Below are positions 5,063 to 6,649 of a stretch of DNA of 6,649 nt, one piece after another. A model generated the notes under the pieces. It was given only the letters and a program-made list of their open reading frames with translations, was not told the origin of the DNA and ran no database searches. Numbering within the stretch: the stretch's first letter is position 1; the number at the start of each line of letters is the position of its first letter. This DNA is from Nitrospirota bacterium (GTDB taxonomy: Bacteria; Nitrospirota; Nitrospiria; Nitrospirales; UBA8639), in contig JAOUQB010000137.1 in NCBI GenBank assembly GCA_029879555.1, positions 1-6,649 on the forward strand. Reading direction: 5' to 3'. Both the position numbers and the translations under genes were made by a program.

Positions 5063-5126
5063 GAGGCGGATCGAAAAGATATCTGCCAAAAACTAGCAGG
5101 AATGACGGAGAAATGGCTTTAATCCT

Positions 5127-6089
5127 TTACCCTTCCAGACTCAATGCAATGGCGTAGATGCCGAATTGGGGGACCCAGTGAGCATGTTTACGATAGTCAT
5201 TGCGCCAGCATTCAGGAAGATTCATATGGGTCACGATATGATTGACATACATGTCACGAAATTTTTGATCCTGCGTGAATTGAAAGAGGGTCCAGAAGGA
5301 CCAGGCGCGGCTAAAGTTGAGTCCTGCCGAATGTGGCGTGGGCGCGACGCATAGAGGCTCCATGAATAGGCCGTCCGGATAATATGATTCAAACCAACGC
5401 AACGATTCATCTTGAGGAAGAATCGTCAGAATAGTTCTAGTTCGTTGCAGAGAGGCTGCGAAAAACTCATCCGTCATGTGATCATATGACGGAGGCAATT
5501 TCTCATCAAGCAGAACTACCCACATCCGTGTAAACGCACGAAGTTTTTCCATTAATTCCTGGTCGACCTGCCATCGACCCCATTGCCACACATTCAGCAA
5601 GGCCCAGGATAAATTGCCATAGTCCCTCTGCTTCACATGCGCAATCACTTCTCCGGCACGAAGTGAAAATATCCATTCTTCTAACTTTTTTACAATTTCC
5701 CCAGCCAAGGGTAGCAAGTCTCGCTTTCCCCACCCCTGCTCTCGCTCAATCGCAAGCGTTAAAAACCACGAAAAGCCATAAGGCATTTCATGATTGAGTT
5801 CTCCGTTCCTGAATGAACCCAGCTCCGCATCAAGGCACTCGGAAGATAAAGCCGCATCGACGACTTCAGCCCACCGAGACTGTCCAGTCAGTCTCGCCGC
5901 CGCTAATAACGCATAGGCTCCATGCACACTGGAATGCCAATCAATGCAACCGCAGAAGGCCGGGTGGTCGGTATCGCGACGCAGAAAACTCTCTTCGACC
6001 TTTTCGGCCAACGCGATGAGGTCACCGTTACGTCGATCACAAAAACCGTTCCAGTCTGGAGGGACTTGGCTAGATTGTTGAGTAGACAT
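5127..6089 (-). CDS. DUF2891 family protein
   Basis: This is a 320-residue protein when started at the ATG at 6089 (MSTQQSSQ). That start is preferred because AAGGGG (6108-6103) lies upstream of it; an ATG at 6113 would add eight residues (MVRGKHKR) but has no ribosome site. Family-type blocks run through the whole length: HPAFCGCIDWHSSVHG (42-57), HEMPYGFSWFL (100-110), RDYGNLSWALL (155-165), HSAGLNFSRAW (253-263) and HWVPQFGIYAIAL (304-316). The repeated W/H/G helical pattern suggests an alpha/alpha-barrel fold, as in six-hairpin glycosidase-like proteins. The biochemical role is not established, to my knowledge. No signal peptide or membrane segment is seen, so it is probably cytosolic. 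The gene is intact, converges on the TIR gene across repeat copy B, and diverges from the YkgJ-type gene. Confidence 0.83.
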   Translation of the reverse strand: MSTQQSSQVPPDWNGFCDRRNGDLIALAEKVEESFLRRDTDHPAFCGCIDWHSSVHGAYALLAAARLTGQSRWAEVVDAALSSECLDAELGSFRNGELNHEMPYGFSWFLTLAIEREQGWGKRDLLPLAGEIVKKLEEWIFSLRAGEVIAHVKQRDYGNLSWALLNVWQWGRWQVDQELMEKLRAFTRMWVVLLDEKLPPSYDHMTDEFFAASLQRTRTILTILPQDESLRWFESYYPDGLFMEPLCVAPTPHSAGLNFSRAWSFWTLFQFTQDQKFRDMYVNHIVTHMNLPECWRNDYRKHAHWVPQFGIYAIALSLEG

Positions 6090-6110
6090 TCGCTTATGCT
6101 TTCCCCTTAC

Positions 6111-6120
6111 CATTCGAATG
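6111..6120. promoter_or_regulatory. 10-bp palindrome between the divergent genes
   Basis: CATTCGAATG is a perfect palindrome in the interval separating the DUF2891 and YkgJ-type genes. It spans the alternative upstream ATG of the DUF2891 gene. A regulator site is possible, but a 10-bp palindrome alone is weak evidence. Confidence 0.2.
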
Positions 6121-6194
6121 GGGCGCTTGAAAATTATTATTCAACACTCCCCGAATACGTCCCCCTAAAGGATACGTGATCCGCCGTTACATTG

Positions 6195-6649
6195 ATGACT
6201 ATGCCATTGTCGTCCGAACGCCTCAACCTTTCCATCGATACCACTTCCGGTGAGATGCATGCCCAAGTGGATGTGCCTACTGGAGTCATCCCCATTAGTG
6301 ATATCGTACCCGTGCTCCGATCCTTAGGCGAACAAGCCCAGGCCCTGGAAGTATCAAACACACTCCAATCCGGAAAAACCATTTCCTGCCAAAAGGGGTG
6401 TGGGGCATGCTGCCGGCAGATGATACCCGTCTCCCCTCCAGAAGCCTTTGTTCTCATTGACGGCATGCACATGCTGCCATCCAATCAACAAGAGCGAATC
6501 CGACAGAATCTGGCTCTCACAAAGAAGCACCTGCAAAACGTAGGACTTCTTCACCCTCTTCAGGATTTGGCCGATTCCCCCCATCAACATTCAGACGACG
6601 AACTTGAATCCCTCAACCGAGCGTATTATGCCTTGCGCTTGCCTTGCAT
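6195..6649 (+). CDS. YkgJ family cysteine-cluster protein, N-terminal part (3' end outside window)
   Basis: The frame is open from ATG 6195 to the window edge (151 complete codons, no stop). Residues 65-73, CQKGCGACC, followed by RQMIPVSP, are the hallmark Cx3Cx2CC cluster of the YkgJ/UPF0153 (CxxCxxCC) family, which probably binds zinc or an Fe-S cluster. A second cysteine, C151 in ALRLPC, is the last visible residue and matches the start of the next conserved cysteine block of the family, which would lie outside the window. The N-terminal extension (about 1-64) and the acidic or polar linker (about 120-140) have no recognisable domain. The start could also be TTG 6192 or ATG 6201; an in-frame TGA at 6177-6179 limits it. 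AAAGGA (6167-6172) is too distant to decide between them. Function is unknown. It is transcribed divergently from the DUF2891 gene. Confidence 0.8.
   Translation, partial: MTMPLSSERLNLSIDTTSGEMHAQVDVPTGVIPISDIVPVLRSLGEQAQALEVSNTLQSGKTISCQKGCGACCRQMIPVSPPEAFVLIDGMHMLPSNQQERIRQNLALTKKHLQNVGLLHPLQDLADSPHQHSDDELESLNRAYYALRLPC

Larger units (their letters stand above)
4835..5112 (-). repeat. Composite dispersed repeat, copy B (inverted relative to copy A)
   Basis: Read on the minus strand this repeats the module order of 1437-1690: a truncated hairpin (5083-5099), hairpin 1 (5038-5062), GGGGTTTCGCCCC then ACGCCGA (about 4993-5015), hairpin 2 (4967-4992) with CAAAACCA, an unshared middle (about 4873-4958), then GAGCTTGTCCTGAGGC (4857-4872). 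The 16-mers at 4993-5008 and 4857-4872 are exact matches to copy A. The middle differs and includes its own small hairpin (4923-4940). Frames crossing this region are repeat-derived and not annotated as genes. It lies between two convergent genes, where its hairpins could end transcription from either side. Confidence 0.8.

Noticed and set aside
4776..5122. Open frames of 64-106 codons on both strands in the gap between the TIR and DUF2891 genes
   Set aside because: All lie in repeat copy B and resemble the frames from copy A. They overlap one another on both strands and have no recognisable fold.

Overview
The window looks like bacterial chromosome, most plausibly a Nitrospirota (Nitrospira-like) genome of near-balanced base composition. 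That assignment is inference. It rests on an SdhB-type iron-sulfur subunit followed by an HdrB/SdhE-like double cysteine-rich-domain subunit, whose sequence resembles Nitrospira versions I recall, and on dispersed hairpin repeats that I associate with the same group. No rRNA, complete tRNA or CRISPR array is visible.

Layout. (1) 1-1389, + strand: the 3' end of a succinate dehydrogenase/fumarate reductase iron-sulfur subunit, then the HdrB-like cysteine-rich subunit, probably one operon encoding a membrane-associated electron-transfer complex. (2) 1390-1931: a gene-free stretch holding a composite dispersed repeat (copy A), then a putative promoter. (3) 1932-2604: a two-gene toxin-antitoxin module, an AbrB-fold antitoxin overlapping a PIN-domain toxin (VapBC type). 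(4) 2605-3190: an AT-rich non-coding stretch with two strong hairpins and a perfect TATAAT box immediately before the next gene. (5) 3191-4573: a 460-residue protein combining an N-terminal zinc ribbon, a degenerate P-loop GTPase-like region and a C-terminal TIR domain, a likely immune or abortive-infection effector. (6) 4574-5126: another gene-free stretch holding copy B of the composite repeat, in inverted orientation. (7) 5127-6089, - strand: an intact DUF2891 protein. (8) 6195-end, + strand, divergent from it: the N-terminal part of a YkgJ-type cysteine-cluster protein, cut by the window edge.

The most notable architecture is that the toxin-antitoxin module and the TIR gene sit between two inverted copies of the same composite repeat, with housekeeping-type genes outside. 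This fits a small acquired defense or stress cassette. Two hairpins in the repeat differ between copies by compensatory base-pair changes, so structure rather than sequence appears to be conserved. The TIR protein keeps its TIR catalytic glutamate motif (WPSYE) and an NKxD-like motif (TKVD) but has lost the P-loop lysine, so it may be a nucleotide sensor that does not hydrolyse, coupled to an NADase. I do not recognise this exact arrangement as a named system.
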